DNA from: Halobacteriales archaeon QH_7_66_36
GTDB taxonomy: Archaea; Halobacteriota; Halobacteria; Halobacteriales; Haloarculaceae
Length of the DNA stretch: 64,000 bases
Assembly: GCA_003021175.1 (NCBI GenBank)
Contig: PXQV01000012.1
Coordinates: 117,671 to 181,670 of the forward strand
Direction: 5' to 3'
Part shown: one piece after another, positions 8,634-18,306 of the stretch
Position numbering within the stretch: position 1 is the stretch's first letter
Layout of the letters: each line of letters begins with the position of its first letter
The notes under the pieces: model-generated
What the model was told of the DNA's origin: nothing
The model's input: the letters and a program-made list of their open reading frames with translations, nothing else
Database searches by the model: none
Translations under genes and position numbers: made by a program

Positions 8634-10859
8634 ATGAACGAGGTTCAACTGGAGGTGGCGAAGGCGTACCCGAACGACTCGGGCCGTGGCATCGCGCGTC
8701 TCGATCCGGATACGCTGCTCCACCTGAAGCTCTCTCCGGGGGACATCATCGAGATCGAGGGCGCGGACACCACCGCCGCGAAGGTGTGGCGCGCCGACCG
8801 GCAGGACTGGAACACGGACACGGTCCGCATCGACGGGTTCACCAGACAGAACGCGGACGTCGGCATCGGCGAACGCGTGACGATCCGGAAGGCCGAGGCG
8901 ACGAAGGCCGACCGGCTCGTGCTCGCGCCGCCGGAGGAGGCGTCGGTCCAGTTCGGCTCCGACGCCGCCGGCATGGTGAAACGCCAGATCCTCAAGCGGC
9001 CGGTCGTCGAGCGCGACATCGTGCCCGTGATGTCCTCGACCAACCACCCGTTCATGCGCTCGCCGGGACAGGCCATCCCGCTGATCGCCGTCGAAACCGA
9101 GCCGGACGGCGTCGCGCTCATCACCGAGGACACCGAGGTGGAGCTGCGCGAGGAGCCGATCTCCGGCTTCGAGAAGACCGGTGGTGGCATCACCTACGAG
9201 GACATCGGCGGCCTCGGCGACGAGATCCAGCGCGTCCGCGAGATGGTCGAGTTGCCGATGAAGCATCCGCAGATCTTCAAGAAGCTCGGCATCGAGCCGC
9301 CGCAGGGCGTCCTCCTCCACGGGCCACCGGGCACCGGGAAGACGCTGTTGGCGAAGGCCGTCGCCAACGAGACCTCTGCGAGCTTCTTCTCCATCGCCGG
9401 CCCGGAGATCATCTCGAAGTACTACGGCGAGTCCGAACAACAGTTGCGGGAGATATTCGAGGACGCGACCGAGGAGTCGCCGTCGATCATCTTCATCGAC
9501 GAACTCGACTCCATCGCCCCCAAGCGCGAGGACGTGACCGGCGAGGTGGAGCGGCGCGTCGTCGCCCAACTGCTGACGATGATGGACGGGCTGGAGTCGC
9601 GCGGGCAGGTCATCGTCATCGCGGCGACGAACCGCGTCGACAGCGTCGACCCCGCGCTCCGTCGACCGGGTCGGTTCGACCGCGAGATCGAGATCGGCGT
9701 TCCCGACGAGAGCGGTCGCAAGGAGATCATGCAGATCCACACGCGCGGGATGCCGCTCTCCGACGACGTGTCGCTCGACCGGATGGCCGACGAGACGCAC
9801 GGCTTCGTCGGTGCCGACATCGAGAGTCTGACGAAGGAGGCCGCAATGAAGGCGCTCCGGCGCTACCTTCCCGAGATCGACCTCGACGAGGAGGACATCC
9901 CACCGAGCCTCATCGACCGGATGATTATCAAGCGGGAGGACTTCAACGGTGCGCTCAACGAGGTGAGCCCCTCTGCGTTGCGGGAGGTGCTCGTCGAACT
10001 CCCCAAGACCTCGTGGGACGACGTCGGCGGGCTGACCGACGCCAAGGGCGAGGTGCAGGAGGCCGTCGAGTGGCCGCTCTCCTCGCCCGGGAAGTTCGAA
10101 CGATTCGGCATCGACCCGCCGGCCGGCGTCCTGATGTACGGTCCGCCGGGCACCGGCAAGACGCTGATGGCGAAGGCCGTCGCCAACGAGACGAACGCGA
10201 ACTTCATCTCGGTGCGCGGCCCACAGCTCCTCTCGAAGTGGGTCGGCGAGTCGGAGAAGGCGATCCGCCAGACGTTCCGCAAGGCGCGACAGGTCGCCCC
10301 GACCGTCATCTTCTTCGACGAACTCGACTCGCTCGCGCCGGGTCGCGGCGGCGAGGTCGGCTCCAACGTGAGCGAGCGGGTCGTCAACCAACTGCTGACC
10401 GAGTTGGACGGACTCGAAGAGATGGGCGACGTGATGGTCATCGGCGCGACGAACCGCCCGGACATGATCGACCCCGCGCTCATCCGCTCCGGTCGGTTCG
10501 ACCGTCTCGTGATGATCGGCGAACCCGGGCTGGAGGGCCGCGAGCAGATCCTCCGCATCCACACGGGAGATATGCCGCTGTCGCCGGACGTGAGCCTGCG
10601 CGAACTCGCGGAGATCACCGACGGCTACGTCGGCTCCGACCTCGAATCCATCGCGAGAGAGGCCGCCATCGAGGCGCTCCGCGAGGACGACGCCGCCGAG
10701 ATGACGGAGATGCGCCACTTCCGCTCGGCACTGGAGAACGTCCGTCCCACCATCACCGAGGACATCCGCGACTACTACGAGGGCATCGAAGAGGAGTTCA
10801 AGAGCGGCTCCTCCGGACTCGACCGCCGCACCGACTCCGGCAAGCTCGGGTTCCAGTAG
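8634..10859 (+). CDS. CDC48/VAT-type AAA+ ATPase
   Basis: 741 residues from the ATG at 8634 ([19 protein letters not shown]); the frame is open far upstream but only as a shadow. Domain order: double-psi barrel and CDC48 N-domain (1-190), D1 with Walker A at about residue 230 (GPPGTGKT) and Walker [13 protein letters not shown], then D2 with Walker A at about 503 and [12 protein letters not shown]. It forms hexameric unfoldase rings that extract or feed proteins to the proteasome. A TATA-like ACATATTTCC lies at 8591-8600. Confidence 0.95.
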   Translation: MNEVQLEVAKAYPNDSGRGIARLDPDTLLHLKLSPGDIIEIEGADTTAAKVWRADRQDWNTDTVRIDGFTRQNADVGIGERVTIRKAEATKADRLVLAPPEEASVQFGSDAAGMVKRQILKRPVVERDIVPVMSSTNHPFMRSPGQAIPLIAVETEPDGVALITEDTEVELREEPISGFEKTGGGITYEDIGGLGDEIQRVREMVELPMKHPQIFKKLGIEPPQGVLLHGPPGTGKTLLAKAVANETSASFFSIAGPEIISKYYGESEQQLREIFEDATEESPSIIFIDELDSIAPKREDVTGEVERRVVAQLLTMMDGLESRGQVIVIAATNRVDSVDPALRRPGRFDREIEIGVPDESGRKEIMQIHTRGMPLSDDVSLDRMADETHGFVGADIESLTKEAAMKALRRYLPEIDLDEEDIPPSLIDRMIIKREDFNGALNEVSPSALREVLVELPKTSWDDVGGLTDAKGEVQEAVEWPLSSPGKFERFGIDPPAGVLMYGPPGTGKTLMAKAVANETNANFISVRGPQLLSKWVGESEKAIRQTFRKARQVAPTVIFFDELDSLAPGRGGEVGSNVSERVVNQLLTELDGLEEMGDVMVIGATNRPDMIDPALIRSGRFDRLVMIGEPGLEGREQILRIHTGDMPLSPDVSLRELAEITDGYVGSDLESIAREAAIEALREDDAAEMTEMRHFRSALENVRPTITEDIRDYYEGIEEEFKSGSSGLDRRTDSGKLGFQ

Positions 10860-10891
10860 GCGCTCTCGCGTCGCGATCTGCCTTCTCGCCG

Positions 10892-11446
10892 TCACCACTC
10901 CGGTATTCGCTCTCTCGCACCTCGGTAGCCGGCGGCGGTTCGCCACCGTTCGCCCGACGCGACGTGAAGCACCTCGTGGCGACTGCCACAGCGACCACAC
11001 CGCCGATCTGCCGGCTCCGTGACGGCCGGCGAGGCACGGTGGCGGTCGGCCGTCCAGTCGCAGTCGGGAGCCGTACAGTCGAGCAGGAGTCGCGCGTCGG
11101 TGAACGTCGGACACGTCGTGGACACGTCAAGCCGGTCGACGCGCTCGCGGAATCGAGGCCCGTGGCCGGCTTCGCCGAACTCGCGGTACTCCCACGCGTG
11201 GATCAGCTCGTGGCGAATGACGCGCGCGAACGTCGGCCAGTCGAACGACTGGGTAGCCCGCCACGCCAACCGCACCGTGACCGCGCGGGTCTCCGGATCG
11301 TAGAGACACGCTCCGGCACGCCGCTTGGCGCGCGTCGACACCTCCCACGTCAGCGCGTCGGAGTCGACGTCGATGTCGACCGTCCGCGCGTACTCGCGGG
11401 CACGCTCGCGGAGCGTCTCCTCGCTCGACGGCGGCCAGTCTGCCAT
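10892..11446 (-). CDS. SprT-like zinc metalloprotease
   Basis: 184 residues from the ATG at 11446 (MADWPPSSEE). It contains the zincin motif HELIHAWEY with a third ligand likely in GHGPRFRERV, and a C-terminal zinc-ribbon-like segment with Cys pairs (CTAPDCDW and CGRCG). This matches SprT/Spartan-fold proteins; eukaryotic Spartan cleaves DNA-protein crosslinks, but the archaeal role is not established. Convergent with the CDC48 gene. Confidence 0.85.
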   Translation of the reverse strand: MADWPPSSEETLRERAREYARTVDIDVDSDALTWEVSTRAKRRAGACLYDPETRAVTVRLAWRATQSFDWPTFARVIRHELIHAWEYREFGEAGHGPRFRERVDRLDVSTTCPTFTDARLLLDCTAPDCDWTADRHRASPAVTEPADRRCGRCGSRHEVLHVASGERWRTAAGYRGARERIPEW

Positions 11447-11583
11447 CGATCTGACTGCGCGCGGTCGGAGCGAAAAAGTAGCGGTCGTCCCAGCACACCG
11501 AACCGCGAGCGAACGAAGTGAGCGAGCGGTAGCGCGCACGGACTAACGCGAACCGACTGAAGGGAGGTTCGCGGCAGGAGTCC

Positions 11584-11657
11584 GCGCATATTTTCCCCAG
11601 GTTTTTGCCGGCAGCGAGGCGACTGCGTCGCCTCGGCCCGTGCAAAAAGTGGGTTTA
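11584..11657 (-). repeat. R1 stop-codon-flanking element, pdxS copy
   Basis: Read on the minus strand it begins with the pdxS stop codon: TAAACCCACTTTTTGCACGG, then a perfect 9+3+9 hairpin (11614-11634, loop TGC on the plus strand), then AAAAACCTGGGGAAAATATG. The archaemetzincin gene at 61.8 kb has the same arrangement. Position and hairpin suggest a 3' end or terminator role, which is inference. Confidence 0.8.
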
Positions 11658-12560
11658 GACGCCGCGGCCCTGCAGCTTCTCTTCTTCCGCCAGCGTCTCG
11701 TTGGCGGTGCCTTCCATCCCCTTGCCGGGCTCCTTGGCGATCTCCTTGAGCGTGTCGGGGTCGTCGTAGTTGTTGACGGCGGCGACGATGGATTCGCCCA
11801 TCGCCTGCGGGTTCTCGGCACCGAAGATGCCGCTGCCGACGAAGATGCCGTCACAGCCGAGTTGCATCATCAGCGCGGCGTCGGCAGGGGTGGCGATACC
11901 GCCGGCGGCGAAGTTGACCACCGGGAGCCGTCCGCGGTCGGCCGTCTCGTGGACGAGTTCGCGCGGAGCCTCGTGTTCGCGGGCCCACTCGTCGCGCTCC
12001 TCGTGGTCCATCCCGTCGAGCTTGCGGATGGCCCGCTGGATGTTGCGCTGGTGCGTGACGGCCTGATTCACGTCGCCGGTGCCGGCCTCCCCCTTTGTTC
12101 GGATCATGGCCGCGCCCTCGTCGATGCGGCGGAGCGCCTCCTGTAGGTTCCGGGCGCCACAGACGAACGGCGCGGTGAACTCGCGCTTGTCGATGTGGTA
12201 CCGCTCGTCGGCCTGCGTCAACACCTCCGACTCGTCGACCATGTCCGCGCCGGTCGCCTCCAGAATCTGGGCCTCGGCGGCGTGACCGATGCGGGCCTTA
12301 CCCATCACCGGGATCGACACCTCGTCGATGATCTCTTCGAGCATGCCCGGGTCGGCCATGCGCGCGACGCCGCCACGCTTGCGGATGTCGGCTGGAACGG
12401 CTTCGAGCGACATGACCGCGACCGCGCCGGCGTCCTCTGCGATGCGGGCCTGCTCGCGGGTGACGACATCCATGATGACGCCGCCCTTCTGCATCTTCGC
12501 GAAGCCCCGCTTGACGAGATCCGTCCCGCGTCGAAGCTCCTCGATATCGGTCTCTGACAT
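11655..12560 (-). CDS. pdxS: pyridoxal 5'-phosphate synthase, PdxS (lyase) subunit
   Basis: 301 residues from the ATG at 12560 ([12 protein letters not shown]). PdxS builds PLP from ribose 5-phosphate, glyceraldehyde 3-phosphate and ammonia supplied by PdxT. The two lysines that carry intermediates are visible in VMGKARIGH and RTKGEAGTG, with the phosphate site [16 protein letters not shown] and VGSGIF. The glutaminase partner pdxT is not in this window. A TATA-like GGGTTAAGTACG and a perfect inverted repeat precede the start. Confidence 0.95.
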   Translation of the reverse strand: MSETDIEELRRGTDLVKRGFAKMQKGGVIMDVVTREQARIAEDAGAVAVMSLEAVPADIRKRGGVARMADPGMLEEIIDEVSIPVMGKARIGHAAEAQILEATGADMVDESEVLTQADERYHIDKREFTAPFVCGARNLQEALRRIDEGAAMIRTKGEAGTGDVNQAVTHQRNIQRAIRKLDGMDHEERDEWAREHEAPRELVHETADRGRLPVVNFAAGGIATPADAALMMQLGCDGIFVGSGIFGAENPQAMGESIVAAVNNYDDPDTLKEIAKEPGKGMEGTANETLAEEEKLQGRGV

Positions 12561-12563
12561 ACT

Positions 12564-12581
12564 GTTCCATTGGGCTGGAAC
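12564..12581. promoter_or_regulatory. inverted repeat between the pdxS TATA box and start
   Basis: Perfect dyad GTTCCA-N6-TGGAAC, lying between the TATA-like element (about 12577-12588 on the minus strand) and the pdxS ATG. A protein bound here would cover the transcription start. The regulator is unknown. Confidence 0.5.
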
Positions 12582-12700
12582 GTACTTAACCCGTGCCCTT
12601 CCGGGGGTGGCGTTCGTGGTGCGGTCGGCGCTCAAAGGCGGACCATTCAGGGACTACGCCCGCGAATTTAAACGGTATCGGGCCGTACTCTCGGCGAATC

Positions 12701-13135
12701 GTGGACGAGGAGGAACACGAGGTCGGATTCACCACGGCCAGCGACCTCCGGACGGACGACCCCGATCCGGGGACGCCGACCTTCGACATCGCCCACCCGG
12801 AGCGGAGCCATCCCCGGTCGGGTGGGATGCGCTACGAGGGCGGCACCGTGTTCGCGCTCTCGCCCGACCGCGACGTGTCGCTGGCCGACGCCGTCGAGAT
12901 CGTTCTCCGGGAGGGACCGTACCGGTACGGCGACTGGTTCGACCTGCCGATGCCGCTCTTCTTGGTCCACGACGACGGGACGGGCGACACGTTCCGCGTG
13001 TCGGTCCGCGACGGTCGCGTCGAACTCCACGTGCGGTCGGCGACGACCGCGGCGGGTCTGCGCGCCTTCTACGACCGCCTCATTGACCGGGTCGACGGCG
13101 GCGTGCGCGTCGAACGCGAGGAACAAACGACTTGA
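12701..13135 (+). CDS. uncharacterised haloarchaeal protein
   Basis: 144 residues if started at the GTG at 12701 (VDEEEHEVGFTTASDL). A TATA-like AATTTAAAC at about 12664-12672 predicts a leaderless start there, although the frame is open from an ATG at 12593. It is acidic, with no signal peptide or membrane segment; a middle part alternates strands (DTFRVSVRDGRVELHV) and the end is helical (AGLRAFYDRLIDRVD). I do not recognise a family. It is divergent from pdxS and just upstream of the TIGR00300 gene. Confidence 0.7.
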   Translation: MDEEEHEVGFTTASDLRTDDPDPGTPTFDIAHPERSHPRSGGMRYEGGTVFALSPDRDVSLADAVEIVLREGPYRYGDWFDLPMPLFLVHDDGTGDTFRVSVRDGRVELHVRSATTAAGLRAFYDRLIDRVDGGVRVEREEQTT

Positions 13136-13157
13136 CTGGCCGTCCCGTGCGTCCGGT

Positions 13158-14387
13158 ATGGCAGTGTCACGCGTGGTCGAGTTGGACGGCCACATCATCG
13201 ACTCGGGGATGATGCAGTCGGCGTTCTCTATCGTGATGGATCTGGGCGGCGAGTTCGACGTCGAGGAGTTCGACATCGGCCGCCGCAAGGACGAAACCTC
13301 GTACGCGCGGCTCCGCGTCACCGCCGAGGACGAGGCAACGCTCGACAGCATCCTCCACGAACTCCACCAGAACGGGGCGAATCCGGCCGACCCGGACGAC
13401 GCCGAGCTCACCCCCGCGCCGGGCGATCAGGTGGTGCCCGAACGGTTCTACTCGACGACGAACCACCCGACGCAGATCCGGTACGACGGGGAGTGGCTCA
13501 CGGTCGAGGAGATGGAGATGGACTGTGCAGTCGTGGTGGACCCGGGCGACGACCACGCCGCGCCGCGCGCCCACACGAAGGTGTTGAACGCCGTCGACGA
13601 GGGTGACCTCGTCGTCACCGGCGAGCGCGGCATTCGCGTCCAGCCGCCGGAGCGACCCCGCGACAGCGAGGGGGCCTTCGGCTTCATGGAGGGCGGCGTC
13701 TCCTCGGAGCGGCCCTCGGAGACGACGATCCGGCAGGTCGCGGAGGCCATCGAGGAGACGAAACGCGAGGATGGCAACGTCCTCGTCGTCGCCGGGCCGG
13801 CGCTCATCCACACCGGCGCGCGCGAGGCGCTCGCGGCCCTCGTGCGCGAGGGATACGTCGACGGCCTCTCGACCGGCAACGGCTTTGCCGTCCACGACCT
13901 CGAACGCGACCTCTTCGGCACCTCGCTGGGCGTGAACACCGAAACCGCCGACCACGCCCGCAAGGGCCACAAACACCACATCTACACCATCTCGGAGATC
14001 ATCCGAGCGGGCGGCATCCGCGAGGCGGTCGACGACGGCCTCGTCAAGTCGGGCGTCATGTACGAGTGCGTCGAGAACGACGTTCCCTACGTGCTCGCAG
14101 GGTCGATCCGCGACGACGGCCCGCTGCCCGACACGATCACGGATGCGGTCGAGGCTCAAAACGCGATCCGGGAGCAGGCTCACGACGCCGACATGGTGTT
14201 GATGCTCTCGACGCTGCTGCATTCGGTCGCCGTCGGTAACTGTCTCCCATCGACGACACGGGTGGTCTGTGTCGACATCAACCCCGCGACGGTGACGCAA
14301 CTGCTCGATCGCGGCAGCGCACAGGCCGTCGGGATGGTGACCGACATCGGCACGTTCGTGCCGACGCTCGCGGGCGAACTACTCTAG
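13158..14387 (+). CDS. TIGR00300/LOR-SDH family protein, probable ornithine cyclodeaminase
   Basis: 409 residues. The N-terminal ~100 residues form the LOR/SDH-type domain (VVELDGHIIDSGMMQSAF), followed by the archaeal TIGR00300 core with FGFMEGGVSSERPSE, HTGAREALAALV, DGLSTGNGFAVHDLE and GHKHHIYTISEI. A methanogen relative is described as an ornithine cyclodeaminase making proline, and a relative forms part of ArgZ/AgrE enzymes in cyanobacteria. Activity here is inferred from family. It overlaps the next convergent gene by 4 bp. Confidence 0.8.
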   Translation: MAVSRVVELDGHIIDSGMMQSAFSIVMDLGGEFDVEEFDIGRRKDETSYARLRVTAEDEATLDSILHELHQNGANPADPDDAELTPAPGDQVVPERFYSTTNHPTQIRYDGEWLTVEEMEMDCAVVVDPGDDHAAPRAHTKVLNAVDEGDLVVTGERGIRVQPPERPRDSEGAFGFMEGGVSSERPSETTIRQVAEAIEETKREDGNVLVVAGPALIHTGAREALAALVREGYVDGLSTGNGFAVHDLERDLFGTSLGVNTETADHARKGHKHHIYTISEIIRAGGIREAVDDGLVKSGVMYECVENDVPYVLAGSIRDDGPLPDTITDAVEAQNAIREQAHDADMVLMLSTLLHSVAVGNCLPSTTRVVCVDINPATVTQLLDRGSAQAVGMVTDIGTFVPTLAGELL

Positions 14388-14647
14388 ACGCCCTCGACCG
14401 TCTCGCGGTACGCCTGCACGTGTTCTGTCGTCTCGTCGAGCGCCGCGGCGGCCTCGGCGTCTGCGCCGTCCTTGAGTTCGCTCAGCGCGCGCTCGATGCG
14501 GGCGAGTCGGCCGTGGTCCGGGCCGCGGTTCCGGTCGGCCAGCGTTCGGAGCGTCTCTGCCAAGTCTTCGGCGCGCTCGGTGTCAGCGAGGGCGTCCGCG
14601 GTCCGTTCCAGCGTCGCTGCGCCGTCGCGTAGGTGCTCGCGGCCCAT
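14384..14647 (-). CDS. small helical haloarchaeal protein, function unknown
   Basis: 87 residues from the ATG at 14647 (MGREHLRDGAATLERT). Almost wholly alpha-helical and charged, with heptad-like Leu/Ala spacing and a C-terminus reading DETTEHVQAYRETVEGV; probably a short helical bundle. It resembles small conserved haloarchaeal proteins of the DUF7553 kind, an assignment I hold loosely. Convergent with the TIGR00300 gene. Confidence 0.7.
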   Translation of the reverse strand: MGREHLRDGAATLERTADALADTERAEDLAETLRTLADRNRGPDHGRLARIERALSELKDGADAEAAAALDETTEHVQAYRETVEGV

Positions 14648-14684
14648 AGTCGGTACGCGAACAGCGGGGAGCAAAAAGACTGGC

Positions 14685-15077
14685 TTACTTCGGCTCGGTG
14701 AGCGGGATGGTGACGACGGGCCGGTCCGTCTCCAGCAGGAGATCCTGCGCGGTCGAGCCGAACAGCATCTTGCCGGTCGGCGACCGCTTACGGATGCCGA
14801 TGATCAGTTCGTCCACGTCGTACTCGCGGGCGAAGCGAATGAGGTCGACCTGCGGGCTGTTGCCCCGCACGAGCTGGTGTGGGTCCGCGCCGAGTTCCTC
14901 TTCAAGCACCTCCAGTGCGGTTTCGCCCTCGACGATCTCCTCGTCGGTGGTCTGGTCGCCGCCGTACAGCGAGTTCACGGCGTACAGTTCGTCGTCCTCG
15001 CTCGCCCGTTCGCGGACGTACGAGACGAGCCGCTCGCTCGTCTCCGCGCTGTCCGTCCCGATGAGGAAGTTTGTCAT
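14685..15077 (-). CDS. universal stress protein, UspA family
   Basis: 130 residues from the ATG at 15077 (MTNFLIGTDSAETSERLV). Single Usp domain: N-terminal strand with D9, and the C-terminal nucleotide-binding loop IGIRKRSPTGKMLFGSTAQ (a G-x2-G-x9-G-S/T type loop) followed by PVVTIPL. Likely an ATP-binding stress protein. It lies upstream of R2 copy B. Confidence 0.88.
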   Translation of the reverse strand: MTNFLIGTDSAETSERLVSYVRERASEDDELYAVNSLYGGDQTTDEEIVEGETALEVLEEELGADPHQLVRGNSPQVDLIRFAREYDVDELIIGIRKRSPTGKMLFGSTAQDLLLETDRPVVTIPLTEPK

Positions 15078-15129
15078 ACGGGCGGAACGACACGGCCGGG
15101 CACTAAAAGGTTCACTCCGCCTCGGAGAG

Positions 15130-15334
15130 CAGTATTGACGTAAAAGCAACTCAGTTGGATTAGTCAGCAACAAGATGTAGAAAGCCCCCGCGCGCTCGAC
15201 CGTCCGGGCCTCGCTGCGCTCCTCGCTCACTACGTTCGCTGCGGTGCTTGCGTCGTCCGGGATGGATCGAGCGCGCGGCCCCTTTCAGTCCCGTCCCGTG
15301 GACTGATCGGTGGGCCATTCCTCATCTGAACATC
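15130..15334 (-). repeat. R2 element, copy B
   Basis: Minus-strand R2 copy with ends GATGTTCA and TCAATACTG (imperfect). The GGGACTGAAAGGGGC and GGGGGCTTTCTACATC boxes are both intact. Arms 15188-15199 and 15267-15278 pair perfectly over 12 bp and differ in sequence from the corresponding arms in other copies. It sits between uspA and crtB, which are divergent. Confidence 0.78.
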
Positions 15335-15614
15335 GCCGCCTCAAAAAGTGACTCTCGCACGGTCGGGGACAGCGCGGGCAGTTCGATTATCGCCCGAGCA
15401 GCGCTATCGGAGGAGCTGTCAGCCAGAAGACTTGACGCGTCAATCGTTTCGGCTCGCTCGCCGAATCGGTGTCGATTCGACGCGGCTGGAACGTTCGAGG
15501 CGATGATATATCCACGCTGACGGGCCGCTCGCGTCCGGCGACCGCCCGGTTGTCGATCCGGAGAGGTACACCATCGAGCGTCACCTCGGAGACGAGTGTA
15601 CCTGCCGACGCGAG
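15335..15614. other. non-coding stretch upstream of crtB
   Basis: About 280 bp with no convincing gene; the open frames here lack family features. It contains a second TATA-like sequence (GATGATATATCC, near 15500-15511) besides the one next to crtB, so there may be two promoters or an unannotated small RNA. Confidence 0.4.
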
Positions 15615-15624
15615 AACATATAAG
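15615..15624 (+). promoter_or_regulatory. TATA box of crtB
   Basis: AACATATAAG, about 35 bp before the crtB ATG, giving a predicted short leader of roughly 5-10 nt. Confidence 0.55.
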
Positions 15625-15654
15625 AAGGCGCGACACCTAGCCCGAGTCGAGCGA

Positions 15655-16602
15655 ATGGTTGATGAGTCCCAGCTCGCGGAGAGCAAGTCGATCCACAAGG
15701 CGACGGGGAAGACCTTCTGGTACGCGACGCGGGTCCTCCCGAAGCGGGTTCGAGAGGCGACGTACGTGCTGTACGCGTTTTTCAGGGTGGCAGACGAGGT
15801 TGTCGACAATCCGGACGGACGCGGACCGGACGAGCAGCGGGCGCGGCTCGCGGAGATACGCGAGGCCGCGCTCGGGACGCGTGACGTCGGCCCCGTGCTG
15901 ACGGCCTTCTCCGAACTGCGCGAGCGGTACGAGATTCCCGACGCCGAGGTCGACACGTTCGTGGACGCGATGGTGACCGACATCGAGAAGTCGCGCTACG
16001 AGACGTACGAGGAGGTGCGCGAGTACATGCGCGGCTCCGCCTCGGCCGTCGGCGTCATGATGACATACGTGATGGACCCCGAGGAACGGGAGGTGGCCTT
16101 GCCGCACGCTCGGGCGCTCGGCGAGGCGTTCCAACTGACGAACTTCCTGCGCGACATCGGCGAGGACATCGAGGAGCGCGACCGCATCTACATGCCGCTG
16201 GAGACGCTCCGAGAGTTCGGCTCCGGTCCTGACGACATCGAGGCGCGCGAGCCGACGCAGGGCTTCCGCCGCGCGGTACAGGCGGAGATGCACCGCACCG
16301 AAGAGCTCTACCGCGAGGGCGTGGCCGGCATCAAGTATCTGCCCCGCGACTGTCAGTTCGCCGTGCTCGTCGCGAGCGTGCTCTACGCCGACCACCACCG
16401 GCTCGTCCGCGAGCGCGACTTCGACACGCTGACCGAGACGCCGGGGCTCACGAAGCGACGGAAGCTCTCCCTGCTCGTTCGCACCCGCTGGCACTGGATC
16501 TGGAACAAGGACCCGGAGGCGGTGTTCGCGAAGGTGTCTGCGGTGCCGAGCGGCGACACGACCGGTCGCGCGGAGACCGGAACCGTCTCGCCGGCCCGCT
16601 AG
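15655..16602 (+). CDS. crtB: phytoene synthase
   Basis: 315 residues from the ATG at 15655 (MVDESQLAESKSIHKATG). It condenses two geranylgeranyl diphosphates to phytoene, the first committed carotenoid step. The two Asp-rich Mg2+ sites are visible as VADEVVDNPDG (near residue 48) and NFLRDIGEDIEERDRIYMP (near 165). It faces the crtD-lyeJ-cruF operon, with a 4-bp overlap at the cruF stop, so the whole bacterioruberin block is contiguous. Confidence 0.95.
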   Translation: MVDESQLAESKSIHKATGKTFWYATRVLPKRVREATYVLYAFFRVADEVVDNPDGRGPDEQRARLAEIREAALGTRDVGPVLTAFSELRERYEIPDAEVDTFVDAMVTDIEKSRYETYEEVREYMRGSASAVGVMMTYVMDPEEREVALPHARALGEAFQLTNFLRDIGEDIEERDRIYMPLETLREFGSGPDDIEAREPTQGFRRAVQAEMHRTEELYREGVAGIKYLPRDCQFAVLVASVLYADHHRLVRERDFDTLTETPGLTKRRKLSLLVRTRWHWIWNKDPEAVFAKVSAVPSGDTTGRAETGTVSPAR

Positions 16603-17438
16603 CTACGATTCAACCACGGCGGCGGCACATCGAATCTGTTCGTTCTCCACAGGCCAGCGCCGAGCAGCACGGCGAGTGCGGCCGGCACCCACTGGCCGAA
16701 GTAGGCGTTGATACTCCCCCACAGCACGACGAAGGAGACGAGGTCGTCGAGCATGAACTCGCAGGCGGCGAGCCGACGGCGGAGCGCGTTCCACGGGAAC
16801 ACGTAATCGAGGATGACGACCGTCACCGTCGCCGAGAGCATCCAGCCGAGATAGTTCTGGACGGGGACGCCGTAGTAGACGCCGCCGGCCGCGTACGACC
16901 AGAAGCCGAGCGCGACGGCACCGGGGTCGAGCACGAGATCCATCAGCAGGACGACGGCGATGACCGCGGGCAGGCGAATCAGCGCCGACGCGGCCCGGTC
17001 GCGGAGCAACAGCAGACACAGCAGATACGCGTTCACCACGAGCGGGAGGAAGAAGGCAGGGAGGCCGAGCGGCACTTTCCCGAGCAGCATCGGTCCCAGA
17101 TCGACGCCGTAGGCGAACTCGCCGTAGGGGACGCCGGTCGTCGCGCCGACGTACTCGATGCCGTAGGCGTACAGCGTGAGGAAGCCGAGGCCGGCGGCGG
17201 CGCGGCGACCGACCAGCGGCGCGAGACCGGCGACGAGCGGCAGTCGCATCACGAGCGTGCCGAACAGGACGAGGGCGGGGTTGAAGTTGAGCGGCGCGGG
17301 GAGCAGGGTCTCCGCGCTCGCGAGCAGGAGGACGGCCCCGACGACGGGGAAGACGACGGCGATGGTGAAGCGGTTCTCCGTGACCAGCCGATCGAGCCGC
17401 GCCTCGACGCCCGCCCGGGAGGCAGAGACGTTAGCCAT
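16599..17438 (-). CDS. cruF: bisanhydrobacterioruberin hydratase
   Basis: 279 residues, about seven hydrophobic membrane segments. Motifs fit the haloarchaeal CruF/DUF422 family: YGIEYVGATTGVPYGEFAY and FWSYAAGGVYYGVPVQNYLGW. CruF hydrates the C50 carotenoid ends to give bacterioruberin in the cell membrane. Last gene of the crtD-lyeJ-cruF operon; its start overlaps lyeJ by 8 bp. Confidence 0.92.
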   Translation of the reverse strand: MANVSASRAGVEARLDRLVTENRFTIAVVFPVVGAVLLLASAETLLPAPLNFNPALVLFGTLVMRLPLVAGLAPLVGRRAAAGLGFLTLYAYGIEYVGATTGVPYGEFAYGVDLGPMLLGKVPLGLPAFFLPLVVNAYLLCLLLLRDRAASALIRLPAVIAVVLLMDLVLDPGAVALGFWSYAAGGVYYGVPVQNYLGWMLSATVTVVILDYVFPWNALRRRLAACEFMLDDLVSFVVLWGSINAYFGQWVPAALAVLLGAGLWRTNRFDVPPPWLNRS

Positions 17439-18306
17439 ACAGCATCACCCACAGCGCCGCGTTCGTGAGCAGGGTCCCCGCGAGCGTGTTGACGACCGGA
17501 AACCACCAGTACGCGCGGTCGACGCGCACGCCGGCACCGACGATGGCGACGACGAAGAGCGGGTAGAAGCCGAACACGGCACCCAACACCGGGTGGAGCG
17601 CGGCGAAGGCGACGGCGGCGAGCGCCCACAGCCCGGCACAGTAGGCGTAGGCGCGCCGCTCGCCGAGCCGGGTCGCGGTCGTCTCGATGTCGGCGCGTCG
17701 GTCCGGTTCGATGTCGGGGATGGCGGAGAAGGTGTGCATCGCCATCGCCCAGAGCCACCCGCCCGCGAGCGCGAGCAGGGACGGTGCCTCGCCCGCGAGC
17801 GCGGCGTACGCGACGGCGCCGGGCAGGACGTAGAGCCCGTTCGATAACGAATCGAGCGCGGGCGTCGTCTTGAAGCGGAGCGGCGGCGCGGAGTAGCCCG
17901 CGCCCAGCGCGAGGAATCCCAGCATGGCGACCGCACCTGCGGGCGGCAACAGCGGCAGAAAGGCGAGGCCGGCGAGCGCGGACGCGGCGACCGCGAGCGG
18001 TACCGTTCGGTCCCCCTGATAGCGTACCTCGCGGTCGTCCTTCTTCGGGTTCGTCGCGTCCACGTCGCGGTCGAAGATATCGTTGACACCGTAGAGAAAG
18101 ACGTTCGCCGGGAGGAGGAAGTAGGCGAACAGCGCGACGGCGACGGGGGCGAACAGCTCTGCGGGGGACCCGGCGGCGTACGCCACGCCGACGACGACCG
18201 GCCCGGCGAGATACAGCCAGAAGCGGGGCCGCGAGAGCCGGATGAGATAGCCGCTCCGGGTGTCCCGGGGGGGCAACAGCCGGTCGAGGAGCGGCGTGTC
18301 GCTCAT
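17431..18306 (-). CDS. lyeJ: lycopene elongase/1,2-hydratase (UbiA prenyltransferase)
   Basis: 291 residues with about eight membrane helices. The two Asp-rich prenyl-diphosphate sites of UbiA enzymes are present: GVNDIFDRDVDATNPKK and SAIPDIEPDRRADIETTATRLG. LyeJ adds two C5 units to lycopene, making the C50 skeleton. Middle gene of the operon; it starts directly after the crtD stop. Confidence 0.92.
   Translation of the reverse strand: MSDTPLLDRLLPPRDTRSGYLIRLSRPRFWLYLAGPVVVGVAYAAGSPAELFAPVAVALFAYFLLPANVFLYGVNDIFDRDVDATNPKKDDREVRYQGDRTVPLAVAASALAGLAFLPLLPPAGAVAMLGFLALGAGYSAPPLRFKTTPALDSLSNGLYVLPGAVAYAALAGEAPSLLALAGGWLWAMAMHTFSAIPDIEPDRRADIETTATRLGERRAYAYCAGLWALAAVAFAALHPVLGAVFGFYPLFVVAIVGAGVRVDRAYWWFPVVNTLAGTLLTNAALWVMLYG

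Noticed and set aside
7122-10859. Single 1245-residue open frame on the plus strand
   Set aside because: Only the part from 8634 is the CDC48 gene; the upstream 500 residues have no domain and lie antisense to the flavin oxidoreductase.
8619-11114. 831-residue minus-strand frame opposite CDC48
   Set aside because: Val/Arg/His-rich antisense shadow, not a protein family.
8786-11521. 911-residue open frame overlapping CDC48 in another frame
   Set aside because: Arg/Pro-rich shadow typical of high-GC genes, with no recognisable domain.
15322-15636. 104-residue minus-strand frame upstream of crtB
   Set aside because: No domain or start signal, and it lies across the crtB promoter.
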